The notes under the pieces were generated by a model, which was given only the letters and a program-made list of their open reading frames with translations, did no database searches and was not told where the DNA came from. A stretch of DNA of 15,781 bases from JAAYKM01 sp964411235. GTDB lineage: Bacteria; Desulfobacterota; Syntrophia; Syntrophales; JAAYKM01. Below, in pieces: positions 6,302 to 15,065 of this stretch; positions within the stretch are counted from its first letter, which is position 1; the number at the start of each line of letters is the position of its first letter. The stretch spans positions 1 to 15,781 of the forward strand of contig CAYPKE010000049.1 of the NCBI GenBank assembly GCA_964411235.1, in the 5' to 3' direction. The position numbers and the translations under genes were made by a program.

Positions 6302-8565
6302 ACCGGCCGGACGGCCAGAATCGGGCTGATCACCAGGAGGCGAGGAAAAGAAAAAGAGAGAGAATTCTTATTTTTTTCACGGTTCTGACCATTATCGTCC
6401 TGACCTATGTTGAAAACCGCCTGTTTCAGGATGAGGTAAACTGGGGCGGGACGGCCGATTTTTTCATCTTCGGTCTTATCAACATCAACATCATCCTGAT
6501 TCTCTTTCTGATTTTCCTGATCGTCCGTAATGTCGTCAAGCTGGTTTTCGAGCGGCGCAAAGGCATTCTCGGTTCCAGGCTGCGCACAAAGCTGGTCACC
6601 GCTTTTGTCAGCCTGTCCCTGATTCCGACGGTGATCCTGTTTCTCGTTTCCATTAATTTTCTTTCGTACAGTATCGAAAACTGGTTCAGCATCAAAATCG
6701 GCGACGCCCTGGACCAGACGATCGAGCTCGCTCATCTTCATTACCAGCAGACCGAGGATCAGGCCAAGTTTTCCGCCCGTCAGATCAGTTCGGACATCAC
6801 TCTGAATCAACTTTATGACCGGGACAGAGGGGATTTTCTGTTCAACCTTGCCCAGCTCAGGCAGAAAAACTTGAACCTGGACCATTTGCAGATCAGAATC
6901 GATAACCGGGAACAGGACTTGGTTTTCAGTAATCCGCGTTTTCCGGGAGTGCCCGAAGATCTCATCTCCGCCCGGATGCGCGAGGACCTCTACGCAGGAA
7001 AAGAAGTATCTGTGGTCAAAACATCACCTGCGGGAGATATGATCAATGTTCTCGTGCCGATTTATTCCCATATCATCCCGACGGATGTGATCGGTTACAT
7101 CCTGGTGGGGTCGCTGATCCCCCAAAAGGTTGTGGACAAGATGACCGTTGTTTCCGGCACATCGGAAGCCTACAATCAGTTAAAGCTTTTCAAGAATCCC
7201 ATCAAATTAAACTATATCATTACGCTTTCCATCGTTACCCTGATGATTATCTTTTCCGCCACCTGGTTCGGCCTTTTCCTGGCCAAGGGGATCACCGAAC
7301 CGATTCAGGATCTGGCGGAGGCGACCCATAAAATCGCCAAGGGCGATCTGGATTACCAGATCAACATCGTCGCGAAAGATGAAATCGGTGTTCTGGTCAA
7401 CTCGTTCAATCAGATGACCAGGGACCTGAAGCTGAGCAACGAAAATCTTCGGCTGGCCAATGCGGGGCTCGAAGAGAGACGGAAATACATGGAGGCCGTC
7501 CTGCTGCACGTATCCGCCGGTGTGCTCTCCCTGGACAACAACGGGATCGTGACCACAGTAAACCATGCGGCGGAAGTCATGCTGGATATCCAAGCGGTCA
7601 ACGTTCTGAACTGCCCATATACGCAACTGCTGGCAGCCGAAAACTTTGCCGTCATCAAGGAACTCCTGGATGAAGTCAGATCCGTCGGCCGGGGTGTTGT
7701 GGAAAAGCAGGTCGAACTGATTGTCCGGGAGCGTCCCCTGACGGTACTGGTTACCGTGACGGTGATCCAGGAGGCCAAGGGGGAAGATCTGGGCATGGTG
7801 ATGGTGTTCGAGGACCTGACCCAGTTGCAGAAAGCGGAGCGAGCCGCTGCCTGGCGTGAGGTTGCGCGGCGGATGGCCCATGAGATCAAGAATCCCCTGA
7901 CGCCGGTCCAGCTTTGTGCCCAACGTCTTCAGAAGCGTTACGGCGAGAAAATCGGCGAGGACCGCCAGGTTTTCCAGGAATGTACGGATACCATCATCAG
8001 CCAGGTCGATGTGCTGAAAAAACTCGTGAACGAGTTTTCGCGTTACGCACGAATGCCGGTAACGACACTGGTCTTGAAAGATTTAAACGAAACCGTCCAG
8101 GAGCCCGTGCTTCTTTTCCAGGACGCTCACCGGGAAATCCTTTTCAACTTCCATCCCGGGGAACACATTCCACCGCTTTATCTTGACGCCGAGCAGATCA
8201 AGCGCGTAATGATCAATCTGCTGGATAACGCCGTGGCTGCCATGAACAAGCCGGAAGGCGTCGTTGAAATCACCACTCGCTACGACGCCTCGGAAAAAAA
8301 GGCCCGGGTGGCCGTTGCGGACAATGGCTGTGGAATCCCTCCCAGCCAGTCCATGAAGGTTTTTGAGCCCTACTACTCGACGAAAAAATCCGGGACCGGA
8401 CTCGGTCTGGCCATAGTGGAGTCAATTATTGCCGACCACAACGGGTCCGTGACCGTTCAGGCCAACATGCCGGCCGGCACGGTCGTGGCGTTTGAACTGC
8501 CCGCCCCGGAAAATACGGCCGAGCAGGAAAACGGCAAGCAAATTGCTATGATTGAAAAGGCATGA
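6289..8565 (+). CDS. ntrY: NtrY-like membrane sensor histidine kinase
   Basis: The predicted product has 758 residues. It carries transmembrane segments at about 25-42, 58-79, 104-126 and 308-332. An extracytoplasmic sensor region (about 130-305) lies between the third and fourth. HAMP (about 331-384) and PAS (about 396-512) domains follow. The dimerisation/phosphoacceptor motif MAHEIKNPLTPVQL has H531. ATP-binding boxes are the N box around N643 (MINLLDNAVAAM), G1 DNGCGIP (678-684) and G2 GTGLGLAIV (702-710). This order is that of NtrY kinases, which signal nitrogen, redox or envelope state depending on the species. The stimulus here is unknown. It starts with TTG overlapping the lipoprotein gene by 13 nt, and its likely partner is the regulator 63 nt downstream. 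Confidence 0.93.
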   Translation: MEKLNRPDGQNRADHQEARKRKRERILIFFTVLTIIVLTYVENRLFQDEVNWGGTADFFIFGLININIILILFLIFLIVRNVVKLVFERRKGILGSRLRTKLVTAFVSLSLIPTVILFLVSINFLSYSIENWFSIKIGDALDQTIELAHLHYQQTEDQAKFSARQISSDITLNQLYDRDRGDFLFNLAQLRQKNLNLDHLQIRIDNREQDLVFSNPRFPGVPEDLISARMREDLYAGKEVSVVKTSPAGDMINVLVPIYSHIIPTDVIGYILVGSLIPQKVVDKMTVVSGTSEAYNQLKLFKNPIKLNYIITLSIVTLMIIFSATWFGLFLAKGITEPIQDLAEATHKIAKGDLDYQINIVAKDEIGVLVNSFNQMTRDLKLSNENLRLANAGLEERRKYMEAVLLHVSAGVLSLDNNGIVTTVNHAAEVMLDIQAVNVLNCPYTQLLAAENFAVIKELLDEVRSVGRGVVEKQVELIVRERPLTVLVTVTVIQEAKGEDLGMVMVFEDLTQLQKAERAAAWREVARRMAHEIKNPLTPVQLCAQRLQKRYGEKIGEDRQVFQECTDTIISQVDVLKKLVNEFSRYARMPVTTLVLKDLNETVQEPVLLFQDAHREILFNFHPGEHIPPLYLDAEQIKRVMINLLDNAVAAMNKPEGVVEITTRYDASEKKARVAVADNGCGIPPSQSMKVFEPYYSTKKSGTGLGLAIVESIIADHNGSVTVQANMPAGTVVAFELPAPENTAEQENGKQIAMIEKA

Positions 8566-8628
8566 TATCAGAAGAATAAAAGGACTGACACGGGCACGGT
8601 CGGCCCGGTCAATGAGAGATCTATAGCC

Positions 8629-10002
8629 ATGAAACGAACGGTTTTGGTCGTCGATGACGAAGAGAGTATTTGCAGTTCCCTGAGGGGGATACTCCTGGAT
8701 GAGGGGTATGACGTACTTACCGCGGGCAGCGGGGAGGAGGCGGTCAAGATTGTTGACGAGGAGCTCCCCAACCTGGTCCTGCTGGATATCTGGCTGCCGG
8801 GCATGGACGGCATCGAAACGCTCAAGCAGATCAGGGCGGATCATCCCCAGGTCCGCGTGGTCATGATGTCCGGGCACGGCACCATCGAAACGGCCGTGAA
8901 GGCGACGAAGCTGGGGGCCTTCGATTTTATCGAAAAGCCCCTCTCCCTGGAGAAGGTCATCCTGGTAGTCGACCATGCATTGGACATGGTGCGGCTCGAA
9001 GAGGAAAATCTTCTCCTGAAGCAGAAAATCGTCCAGGATTACGAGCTGACCGGCGAAAGTGAGCCGATTGCCGCCCTGAAGGAGATGATCGGTATCGTTG
9101 CGCCTACCAACGCCTGGATCCTGATCATGGGGGAAAACGGGACGGGAAAGGAACTCGTGGCCCGGTCGATACACCGGAACAGCAAGCGGGCCAATCGGCC
9201 CTTCATCGAAGTCAACTGTGCCGCCATTCCGGAAGAGCTTATTGAAAGCGAGCTTTTCGGACACGAGAAGGGGGCGTTTACAGGGGCGACGGCGGCCAAA
9301 CGGGGAAAGTTCGATCTGGCGCATGAGGGCACCATTTTCCTCGATGAAGTGGCCGATATGAGTCTGAAGGCCCAGGCCAAGATTCTCCGGATTCTTCAGG
9401 AAAAAAAATTCGAGCGCGTGGGGGGGACAAAGCCCATCTCCATGGATGTCCGGGTCCTTGCGGCGACGAACAAGGATCTGGAAAAGGAAATGGAGTCGGG
9501 GCGTTTCCGCCAGGATCTCTATTACCGGCTAAACGTCATTCCGCTGGTTGTACCACCCCTGCGGGAACGAAAACAGGACATTCCCCTGTTGGTAAGGCGA
9601 TTCCTGAGAGATTTTGCCCAACGCGAAGGAGAGCCGGAAAAGGACATCACCGATGAAGCCCTGACGCTGTTTATAGAACATGACTGGCCGGGCAACGTTC
9701 GGGAATTGAAGAACTTTACGGAACGGCTGATTATCATGACCTCCGCAGACACCATCACGGAGAAAGATATCCCGGCCCTGGAAAAAGAGATCCATGGCGA
9801 TTTTCCGGAAGAGCTGACCAAGATGGCCGATTCTTACCGGGCGGCTAAAATGGATTTTGAGAAGACCTTCATCGCCCGCAAGCTTCAGGAGTTCGACGGG
9901 AACATTTCGAAAACCGCCGAAGCCATCGGTCTGGAACGCAGCAACCTGCACCGTAAGATCAAGGCCTACGGCCTGGACAAGGTATCCGGTTTAGACTCTT
10001 GA
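8629..10002 (+). CDS. ntrX: NtrX-like sigma-54-dependent response regulator
   Basis: The predicted product has 457 residues with three domains. The receiver (1-120) shows the acidic pair D9-D10, phosphoacceptor D53, S81 and K103. The AAA+ sigma-54 interaction domain (about 140-370) has Walker A GENGTGKE (168-175), the intact sigma-54 contact loop GAFTGA (215-220), Walker B IFLDE (236-240) and the R-finger region. A Fis-type helix-turn-helix spans about 424-448 (NISKTAEAIGLERSNLHRKIKAYGL). The intact GAFTGA implies true activation of sigma-54 promoters. It should be phosphorylated by the adjacent kinase. The start at 8629 has only a weak GAGAG-type site. No -24/-12 promoter was found near it, so its targets are probably elsewhere. 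Confidence 0.93.
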   Translation: MKRTVLVVDDEESICSSLRGILLDEGYDVLTAGSGEEAVKIVDEELPNLVLLDIWLPGMDGIETLKQIRADHPQVRVVMMSGHGTIETAVKATKLGAFDFIEKPLSLEKVILVVDHALDMVRLEEENLLLKQKIVQDYELTGESEPIAALKEMIGIVAPTNAWILIMGENGTGKELVARSIHRNSKRANRPFIEVNCAAIPEELIESELFGHEKGAFTGATAAKRGKFDLAHEGTIFLDEVADMSLKAQAKILRILQEKKFERVGGTKPISMDVRVLAATNKDLEKEMESGRFRQDLYYRLNVIPLVVPPLRERKQDIPLLVRRFLRDFAQREGEPEKDITDEALTLFIEHDWPGNVRELKNFTERLIIMTSADTITEKDIPALEKEIHGDFPEELTKMADSYRAAKMDFEKTFIARKLQEFDGNISKTAEAIGLERSNLHRKIKAYGLDKVSGLDS

Positions 10003-10112
10003 CCTTTCCGCTCGCAAAAGTTTACGGTCGCCGTGAGAGAGAAAGAAATGATGCGCTTCCGTTCGCTCTCCTCGGCTCGTGATGTGATAGAGCGCCCCTG
10101 AAACTTCAGCTC
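10003..10112. other. Convergent gap between ntrX-like and flippase-like genes
   Basis: This 110-bp region lies between two gene ends. It contains imperfect inverted repeats, such as GCCG/CGGC with GAGAG/CTCTC (about 10031-10076) and AGAG/CTCT with CTGA/TCAG (about 10090-10113). A short T-run (10121-10125) lies just inside the neighbouring gene. One of these may end transcription, but neither is a classic terminator. Confidence 0.4.
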
Positions 10113-11135
10113 TCAAAGGGTTTTTCTAGATACTTTTCCCTGCTTCCTTTTTTCTTTTCCTCCAGAGCCGGCATCAAGATTTGACATCTCCTTCAGGGAA
10201 AACCGGTTGAATGGCAGGAAGGCAAGGCCCAGGACGACCACAATTCCGATCGACAGGGCGTGGTAGAGCACGGCGAAACTCAGGGCGTCGGTCTTGTCCA
10301 GGCCGAAAAGGGTCAATGCCAGGATGCACGCGTAATGCCAGTTTCCCACGAATCCCGGTGCCGTCGGGATGGCGATGCCGACGACCAGGATGAACATCAG
10401 GACGAAAGCCGCAAGAGGTGACAGGGTGTAACCGAAGGCGAGAAAGAGGGTGTAGATCGCCAGGATATTCGCCGTCCAGATGGCAAGCGACAAAACCCCT
10501 ATCCGGGAGAGCCTTCGCCAGTCGGTGATGGCGGCGAAGCCGTCGATGAAGTGGCCGATCAGCCGCGTGACGGTCCCGCCATACCTTTTCTTCAGAAACG
10601 ACGGCATGAACCGTTCAAGCCCGCCCAGGGCTCTTTTTTTCAGGATCAACAGGCCGGTTGCGATGGCGAGTGCAAGCGTTATGACCGTGATGATCGAAGC
10701 GGAACGGACCAGCCAGGGGGGAAGCGGGATCAGGGGGAACAGGCAAGCCGCCATCAGCAGGATGGTGAAGGTGTCCATGATACGTTCGACAAATACGGTT
10801 CCCAGGGCGGCGGCCATCGGCACGTTTTTTCTTTGCGAGATGAGTAGCGGTTTGGCCAGTTCCCCCAATCGGGCGGGAATGGCGACGATAGCCAGGAAGC
10901 CGACGTTACTGATCGAAAAGAGGGTAAACTGGTCCACCTGGACGATCGGTTTCAAAACGCTTCCCCAGCGGATGGACCGCAGAACCTGCATGAGCAGCAT
11001 CATACTCAGCGAGGCAAGGACAAGGGGCGGCTTGACACGGGAAAGGGCTTCGGCCATGCCGTCAAAACGGATGCCGCGGACGGAAAGATAGACGAGAACA
11101 ACGCTCAGCAAAAGGCCCAGTAAAATTTTTTTCAT
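10113..11135 (-). CDS. Flippase-like integral membrane protein (UPF0104/MprF N-terminal type)
   Basis: The 340-residue predicted protein has about eight hydrophobic segments. It shows the motifs of the lysylphosphatidylglycerol synthase transmembrane (AglD/MprF-N, UPF0104) family: LRSIRW (52-57), AIPARLGELAKP (85-96), FVERIMD (115-121) and PTAPGFVGNWH (257-267), with YHA near 291-293. In MprF this region flips aminoacylated lipids, and relatives occur near polyisoprenoid or glycan genes. The substrate here is unknown. There is no synthase (C-terminal) domain, so it is not a full MprF. The C-terminus is a basic, lysine-rich cytoplasmic tail (326-340). Strand and start are clear. No good ribosome-binding site lies near the ATG; a GGAAGGA sequence about 21 nt upstream sits in a hairpin. 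Confidence 0.85.
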   Translation of the reverse strand: MKKILLGLLLSVVLVYLSVRGIRFDGMAEALSRVKPPLVLASLSMMLLMQVLRSIRWGSVLKPIVQVDQFTLFSISNVGFLAIVAIPARLGELAKPLLISQRKNVPMAAALGTVFVERIMDTFTILLMAACLFPLIPLPPWLVRSASIITVITLALAIATGLLILKKRALGGLERFMPSFLKKRYGGTVTRLIGHFIDGFAAITDWRRLSRIGVLSLAIWTANILAIYTLFLAFGYTLSPLAAFVLMFILVVGIAIPTAPGFVGNWHYACILALTLFGLDKTDALSFAVLYHALSIGIVVVLGLAFLPFNRFSLKEMSNLDAGSGGKEKRKQGKVSRKTL

Positions 11136-11337
11136 CGTGCATGCATGGAAGGTTTTCCTTCCCGGATCGGCGATAAGATGTTTCGAGTCCGGAAAGCGCC
11201 GGCACTTATGCCGAACCGGGATTTAACCTGCATGGGATAATCCCCCTGCAGGGATTGAAAATCAATACATGGTGTAGTAAGTATTGGCAACCGAAATTCT
11301 CCTAATTTAAAGGCAGCGCCTGCGTTTTATTTTATGG
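11136..11337. promoter_or_regulatory. Divergent promoter region with three small inverted repeats
   Basis: This 202-bp region separates the divergent flippase-like and exported-protein genes. Three perfect small inverted repeats are visible: GGAAGG/CCTTCC (11147-11162, loop TTTT), CGGCA/TGCCG (11200-11213, loop CTTA) and AATCCC/GGGATT (11239-11256). The last contains the palindrome CCCTGCAGGG. CCTGCA also occurs at 11228, giving a spaced direct repeat. A weak promoter candidate for the rightward gene is TTGAAA (11255-11260), 17 nt, TAAGTA (11278-11283). No sigma-54 -24/-12 element was found. A regulatory role is inference from position. Confidence 0.4.
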
Positions 11338-13161
11338 ATGCGACGGATGAAGTCCTCTTTGCCGCTTAAGGTCATTTTTTTTCTCCTGGTTCTCCTCCGG
11401 GCCGGGGTCTGCTTGGCCAGCCCGACGTCTTATGCGCCGGAGCTGCTCAGTGCTCAACAGTGGAACCAACTCGGCAGCATGGTCATCGAGGCCCTTAGCG
11501 ATACCCGAGACCGCAAAACCGCCGGGTCTGTTATCATCCAGTCCGATCTGGGATTTGACCATCCCGGGCGCATGCTTTTTTTTATCTCGCAAAGCGACGG
11601 CGCTTCACCGGCACGCGTTATCTGCGCCGAAGGCCGGAGCCTCAATGCGGTTTTTTCGGCCGCCCTGGTCGGCATGGCCGCCATGAAAGTACCGGCCGAG
11701 CGTGGCGACTTCGTCAAAATGCACCTGGGGAAAAATATCATCGATCTCGGTATCTTTAATGAATTTGTCCGCTACCGTATCGCTGCCGGGCATCAGGGGT
11801 TTGCCGTGGCCGACGCCGGGGGGAAGGTGATTTATGCGCTCCTGCCGGAAGAAATCTGGGCAAACGATCTCATGAGGACAGGCGGTAAAATCGACGTCTC
11901 CGCAACGGCGGCCTACCTGGACCGGACGGGACGGGACGGCCGGCAATTCCGGATGCTCCATGACGGGGCGAAGGCCAGGCTCCTGCGCTTCGACGTGGAA
12001 GCACGTTTTCACGACGGCCGCACCCTTCACGAAATTTATCGCGGACATCGTTTGTACCCGAGATTGACGGAAACGGTGGTGGAAACCAGCCTTGCTCTGG
12101 CCGGGAAATATCTTGCGGGAATCGTGGCGGATGAAGGCCGGTTCCTTTACCTGTACCGGCCCGCGGCAGAGGACGCGGCGGATGAGTACAATATCGTTCG
12201 CCACGCCGGGACGGTTTACGCCATGATGGAGCTCTACCAGCATGACGGGAACGCCGAAACCCTGGCTTCAGCCGGGAAGGCCATCGCCTATCTCCGGGAG
12301 GCCACCAGGCCCTGTCCGCCGCCGGACCGGAAGGCCCTGTGCGTCGTGGAAGACGGCAGCACAAAGCTCGGCGCCAACGCCCTGACTGCTGTCGCCCTGG
12401 CCAAGTACACTGAAGCGACCGGCGACCGGCGGCACCTGGAATGGATGAACGGCCTCTGCCGGCGGATGATCTCCATTCAGAAAAAGACCGGAGAGTTCGC
12501 CCTGCACAAGCAGGTATGGCCCGGCGGAGAAGAGCCGATCCCGTTCGTTTCCAGTTACTACCCGGGTGAAGCGATTCTGGCCCTGACCCGGGTTTATTCC
12601 CATGACCGGAAGGCTCAGTGGCTTGAGGCGGCCGATGCTGCCGCGACCTGGCTCATCACCGTCCGGGATGCGGACCGGACACCCGACCGTCTCGACCATG
12701 ATCACTGGCTCCTCTACGGTTTGAATGAACTCCATCGTTTTCGCCGGAAGAACCTCTATCTGGATCATGCCAAACGGATTGTCGATGTGATCGTCGCCGC
12801 CCAGAACCTGGAGGCCGACTATCCCGACTGGATAGGCGGCTACGGTTATCGCCCGAAATCAACCCAGGCCGCGACCCGTACGGAAGGCCTGATGGCCGCC
12901 TGGGAACTATTTTCGGCGGCCGGGGAAACGCATTATGCGCAGAAAGCGCTGATGGCGGCGGAGTTGGGGGTCCGTTTCCAACTGGCGACGCAGGTCCGGG
13001 AGGAAATGGCGATGTATTTTCCCGCCCCCGCCAGGGTGCTCGGCGGCTTCTTCATGAGCTTCGATAACCATGAAATCCAGATCGACAATGTTCAGCACAA
13101 TGTATCGGGCATTCTCATGCTGCTGAAGGCGTATCGATCCGCTAAAGAAGCCGTACGTTGA
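11338..13161 (+). CDS. Exported protein with helical-toroid (six-hairpin glycosidase-like) domain
   Basis: The predicted product has 607 residues. A signal peptide fits residues 1-28 (basic start, hydrophobic run at about 11-21, likely cut after CLAS); ATGs at 11338 and 11347 are both possible starts. Residues about 30-250 form a domain I do not recognise. Residues about 285-600 look like repeated helical hairpins of an (alpha/alpha)6 toroid, with recurring blocks: RHAGTVYAMMELY (289-301), EDGSTKLGANALTAVALAKY (338-357), SSYYPGEAILALTRVY (405-420), DHDHWLLYGLNELHRF (453-468) and TRTEGLMAAWELF (513-525). The family style suggests a carbohydrate-active or epimerase-like enzyme acting outside the cytoplasm. 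The substrate cannot be read from the sequence. Acidic residues E338-D339, E411 and E516 are candidates for an active site. AEC transporter follows 84 nt downstream. Confidence 0.7.
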   Translation: MRRMKSSLPLKVIFFLLVLLRAGVCLASPTSYAPELLSAQQWNQLGSMVIEALSDTRDRKTAGSVIIQSDLGFDHPGRMLFFISQSDGASPARVICAEGRSLNAVFSAALVGMAAMKVPAERGDFVKMHLGKNIIDLGIFNEFVRYRIAAGHQGFAVADAGGKVIYALLPEEIWANDLMRTGGKIDVSATAAYLDRTGRDGRQFRMLHDGAKARLLRFDVEARFHDGRTLHEIYRGHRLYPRLTETVVETSLALAGKYLAGIVADEGRFLYLYRPAAEDAADEYNIVRHAGTVYAMMELYQHDGNAETLASAGKAIAYLREATRPCPPPDRKALCVVEDGSTKLGANALTAVALAKYTEATGDRRHLEWMNGLCRRMISIQKKTGEFALHKQVWPGGEEPIPFVSSYYPGEAILALTRVYSHDRKAQWLEAADAAATWLITVRDADRTPDRLDHDHWLLYGLNELHRFRRKNLYLDHAKRIVDVIVAAQNLEADYPDWIGGYGYRPKSTQAATRTEGLMAAWELFSAAGETHYAQKALMAAELGVRFQLATQVREEMAMYFPAPARVLGGFFMSFDNHEIQIDNVQHNVSGILMLLKAYRSAKEAVR

Positions 13162-13245
13162 TCCTGTGGGACAAAGGGACGTCAAGACTTGGACGTAAAA
13201 GGCGTTGCCTGCCGGTGACGTCAGAATAGAAATGGAGATCGGGAC

Positions 13246-14208
13246 ATGGAAACTTTTTTGATTACCCTTCAGGCCGTGGCGACCCTTTTGGGCATCGGCC
13301 TCATCGGCTTCTGGATTATTTCACGACATCGCGTTTCGGATGAAACCCTCGGCTTTCTTTCCACCCTCTCCCTTGACATTGCTGTTCCCTGTCTGGTGCT
13401 TGCCAGCCTGATCATCGATTTCTCGCCCCACCAGAACCCCGACTGGTGGCATATGCCTCTTTGGTGGCTTGGGTTTCTCGGGGTGTCGCTCCTGCTCTCC
13501 CTCGTTTGCGCTTTTATGGCCGGCCGGGAGCATCGGGGCGAATTCGCCATGGGACTTTTCTTCCAGAACGGGCTCTTTTTCCCCCTCATCATCGTCACCG
13601 GCCTTTTCGGTGCGCAGAACCCCTATCTCGTGCCGCTTTTCCTGTTTATTTTTCTCCACCCCACCATGATGTTCAGCACTTACACATTCTTTTTCCCGAA
13701 ACAGGGTCAGGGCCAGATATTCAATATGTCCCGTTTCTTCAACCCGGTTCTCGTTTCCACGATCGTCGGCATGGCGATTGCCCTGGTCGGGCTGCAGGCC
13801 TGGGTGCCCCATTTTGCCAAAACCATTTTCATCATGGTCGGGGCGATGGCATCCCCCTTGTTCATGCTCATTCTGGGCGGGAATCTCTATCAGGACATGT
13901 TCGTTGAGACGGAGGGGAAAAAGAAATTCTACTATGCCGAAGTTACCAAATTCGTCCTGGCCAAGAACATCGTTTTCCCCCTGGCCGTTTTGGGAATCCT
14001 GATCCTGATCAAACCTTCTTTCCCGGTTGCACTCATCATCATGCTCGAGGCGGCGGTGCCGCCCGTGACGGCAATTCCCATCTTCGCCGAACGCGCCGGA
14101 GGAAACCGGGCCCTTGCGAGCCAGTTTATTGTCGGCAGCTTCCTGGCTTCACTGGTTACCATACCGGCTGCTCTTTACGGCTTCAGTCTCTTTTTCCCGT
14201 TCCCTTAA
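13246..14208 (+). CDS. AEC family transporter
   Basis: The 320-residue predicted protein has about ten transmembrane segments in two halves around a central polar loop (about 218-232). It shows the style of auxin efflux carrier (AEC)/membrane-transport-protein permeases. The start has LGIGLIGFWIISRHRVSDETLGFLSTLSLDIAVPCLVLASL. The C-terminal half has a conserved VPP motif at 271-273 followed by AIPIFAERAGG and a helix ending the protein. Bacterial relatives move small carboxylates such as malate, but the substrate cannot be assigned. A GGAGA-type ribosome-binding site lies shortly before the ATG. It may be cotranscribed with the preceding exported-protein gene. No terminator is obvious at its end. 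Confidence 0.85.
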   Translation: METFLITLQAVATLLGIGLIGFWIISRHRVSDETLGFLSTLSLDIAVPCLVLASLIIDFSPHQNPDWWHMPLWWLGFLGVSLLLSLVCAFMAGREHRGEFAMGLFFQNGLFFPLIIVTGLFGAQNPYLVPLFLFIFLHPTMMFSTYTFFFPKQGQGQIFNMSRFFNPVLVSTIVGMAIALVGLQAWVPHFAKTIFIMVGAMASPLFMLILGGNLYQDMFVETEGKKKFYYAEVTKFVLAKNIVFPLAVLGILILIKPSFPVALIIMLEAAVPPVTAIPIFAERAGGNRALASQFIVGSFLASLVTIPAALYGFSLFFPFP

Positions 14209-14565
14209 TAGGGGATATGGGAGTATGAAGCCTAAGGATGAACTCAGTGATATCTCCTTCATATCGAATCCTTTTACGGAATTCTTGCTCTCTCTCCGTG
14301 GACAGTATTCATGAAATGAGTGCTTACTGTGAAAAAAACAGTACAATCATTCTTCAACAGTATCATGGAGGCTGCTATTGTTTTGACGATCTCTCAAAGA
14401 ACAAAAGTTTTATTTATGAAATCAGTTAAAAATGCAGGTAGACGTAAAGCTCATCAAGATATCCGGGCACGACATAGGTTGTGAAATGGGACGTTAAAAT
14501 TTAATTCCAGCGGACGCAAAGAGCAGCGCCGCTGATTAAGTCATTCTCAGAAGACAAAGGAGTTC
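14209..14565. other. AT-richer stretch without a convincing gene
   Basis: These 357 bp are visibly more AT-rich than the DNA to the left. Only short frames exist: a 29-codon one at 14225-14314, a 63-codon one at 14238-14429 and a basic 22-codon one at 14416-14484. None has a recognisable product. Non-coding signals are a hairpin TACTGT/ACAGTA (14325-14343), the word ACAGTA in three places (about 14302, 14338 and 14357), and CAGCGG/CCGCTG (14508-14534) just before the next gene. A weak promoter candidate is TTGACG (14383-14388), 19 nt, TTTTAT (14408-14413). It could be a decayed gene or a long leader. Confidence 0.45.
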
Positions 14566-15003
14566 ATGATGCGCAAAATAAACGGGTTGTTTATTGCTGG
14601 AATCATCGGGGTTTTCGTTATAGGTTCTCATGTCGGTGTCCAATACGGACGAGCGGTATGGGGCAACAGCGATATGTGGTGGACGCCCAAGTCAATGGCA
14701 TTGCCCCTTTCCGAGACGCGGAAAAATTTTGAATTATTTGTACGTGGAGATTTGTTACAGAACCATCTCAAGAAAGGTACCTTGTCAGCAATCGACTCGC
14801 AGGGCGAGAGCTACCGTCTTGCACCGGAAGACATACAAGTGCGTCTTAACAATTGGTATAAGGTCAAATCCTCTATGCTGCATTCCGCTGTGCTGGCGGC
14901 CTTCCTTCTGGGTATTTCCGTAATGTCTCTCGCTTTTGGCGTCAAACAGCTTGTTGCAGAGAGGAAGAAGGCTGCGAATAAGCCTGATACAGACGATGCT
15001 TGA
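14566..15003 (+). CDS. Small two-helix membrane protein of unknown function
   Basis: I do not recognise this predicted 145-residue protein. Hydrophobic segments at about 6-24 and 106-127 flank an 80-residue soluble part (25-105) with tryptophans at 32, 38 and 39. That part is probably periplasmic, because the short N-terminus and the long lysine-rich tail (about 131-145) are likely cytoplasmic. The soluble part contains ETRKNFELFVRGDLLQNHL and SYRLAPEDIQVRLNNWY. AAGGAG at 14557-14562 is well placed for the second ATG at 14569 (six-base gap) and less so for the first at 14566. Codon use is more AT-rich than in the core genes to the left. The methyltransferase gene follows after 62 nt, so the two may be an operon. 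Confidence 0.75.
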   Translation: MMRKINGLFIAGIIGVFVIGSHVGVQYGRAVWGNSDMWWTPKSMALPLSETRKNFELFVRGDLLQNHLKKGTLSAIDSQGESYRLAPEDIQVRLNNWYKVKSSMLHSAVLAAFLLGISVMSLAFGVKQLVAERKKAANKPDTDDA

Positions 15004-15065
15004 CAGGAGTCTGCTCCGTAACCTTGACTAAATGAAACAATAAAAAACATAGGAGTGCTTGAACC

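Noticed and set aside
8422..9324. 300-codon minus-strand frame
   Set aside because: It is antisense to the kinase end and regulator start and is typical of long spurious frames in GC-rich coding DNA.
10480..11091. 203-codon plus-strand frame
   Set aside because: It mirrors the flippase-like gene, whose membrane segments and motifs are convincing.
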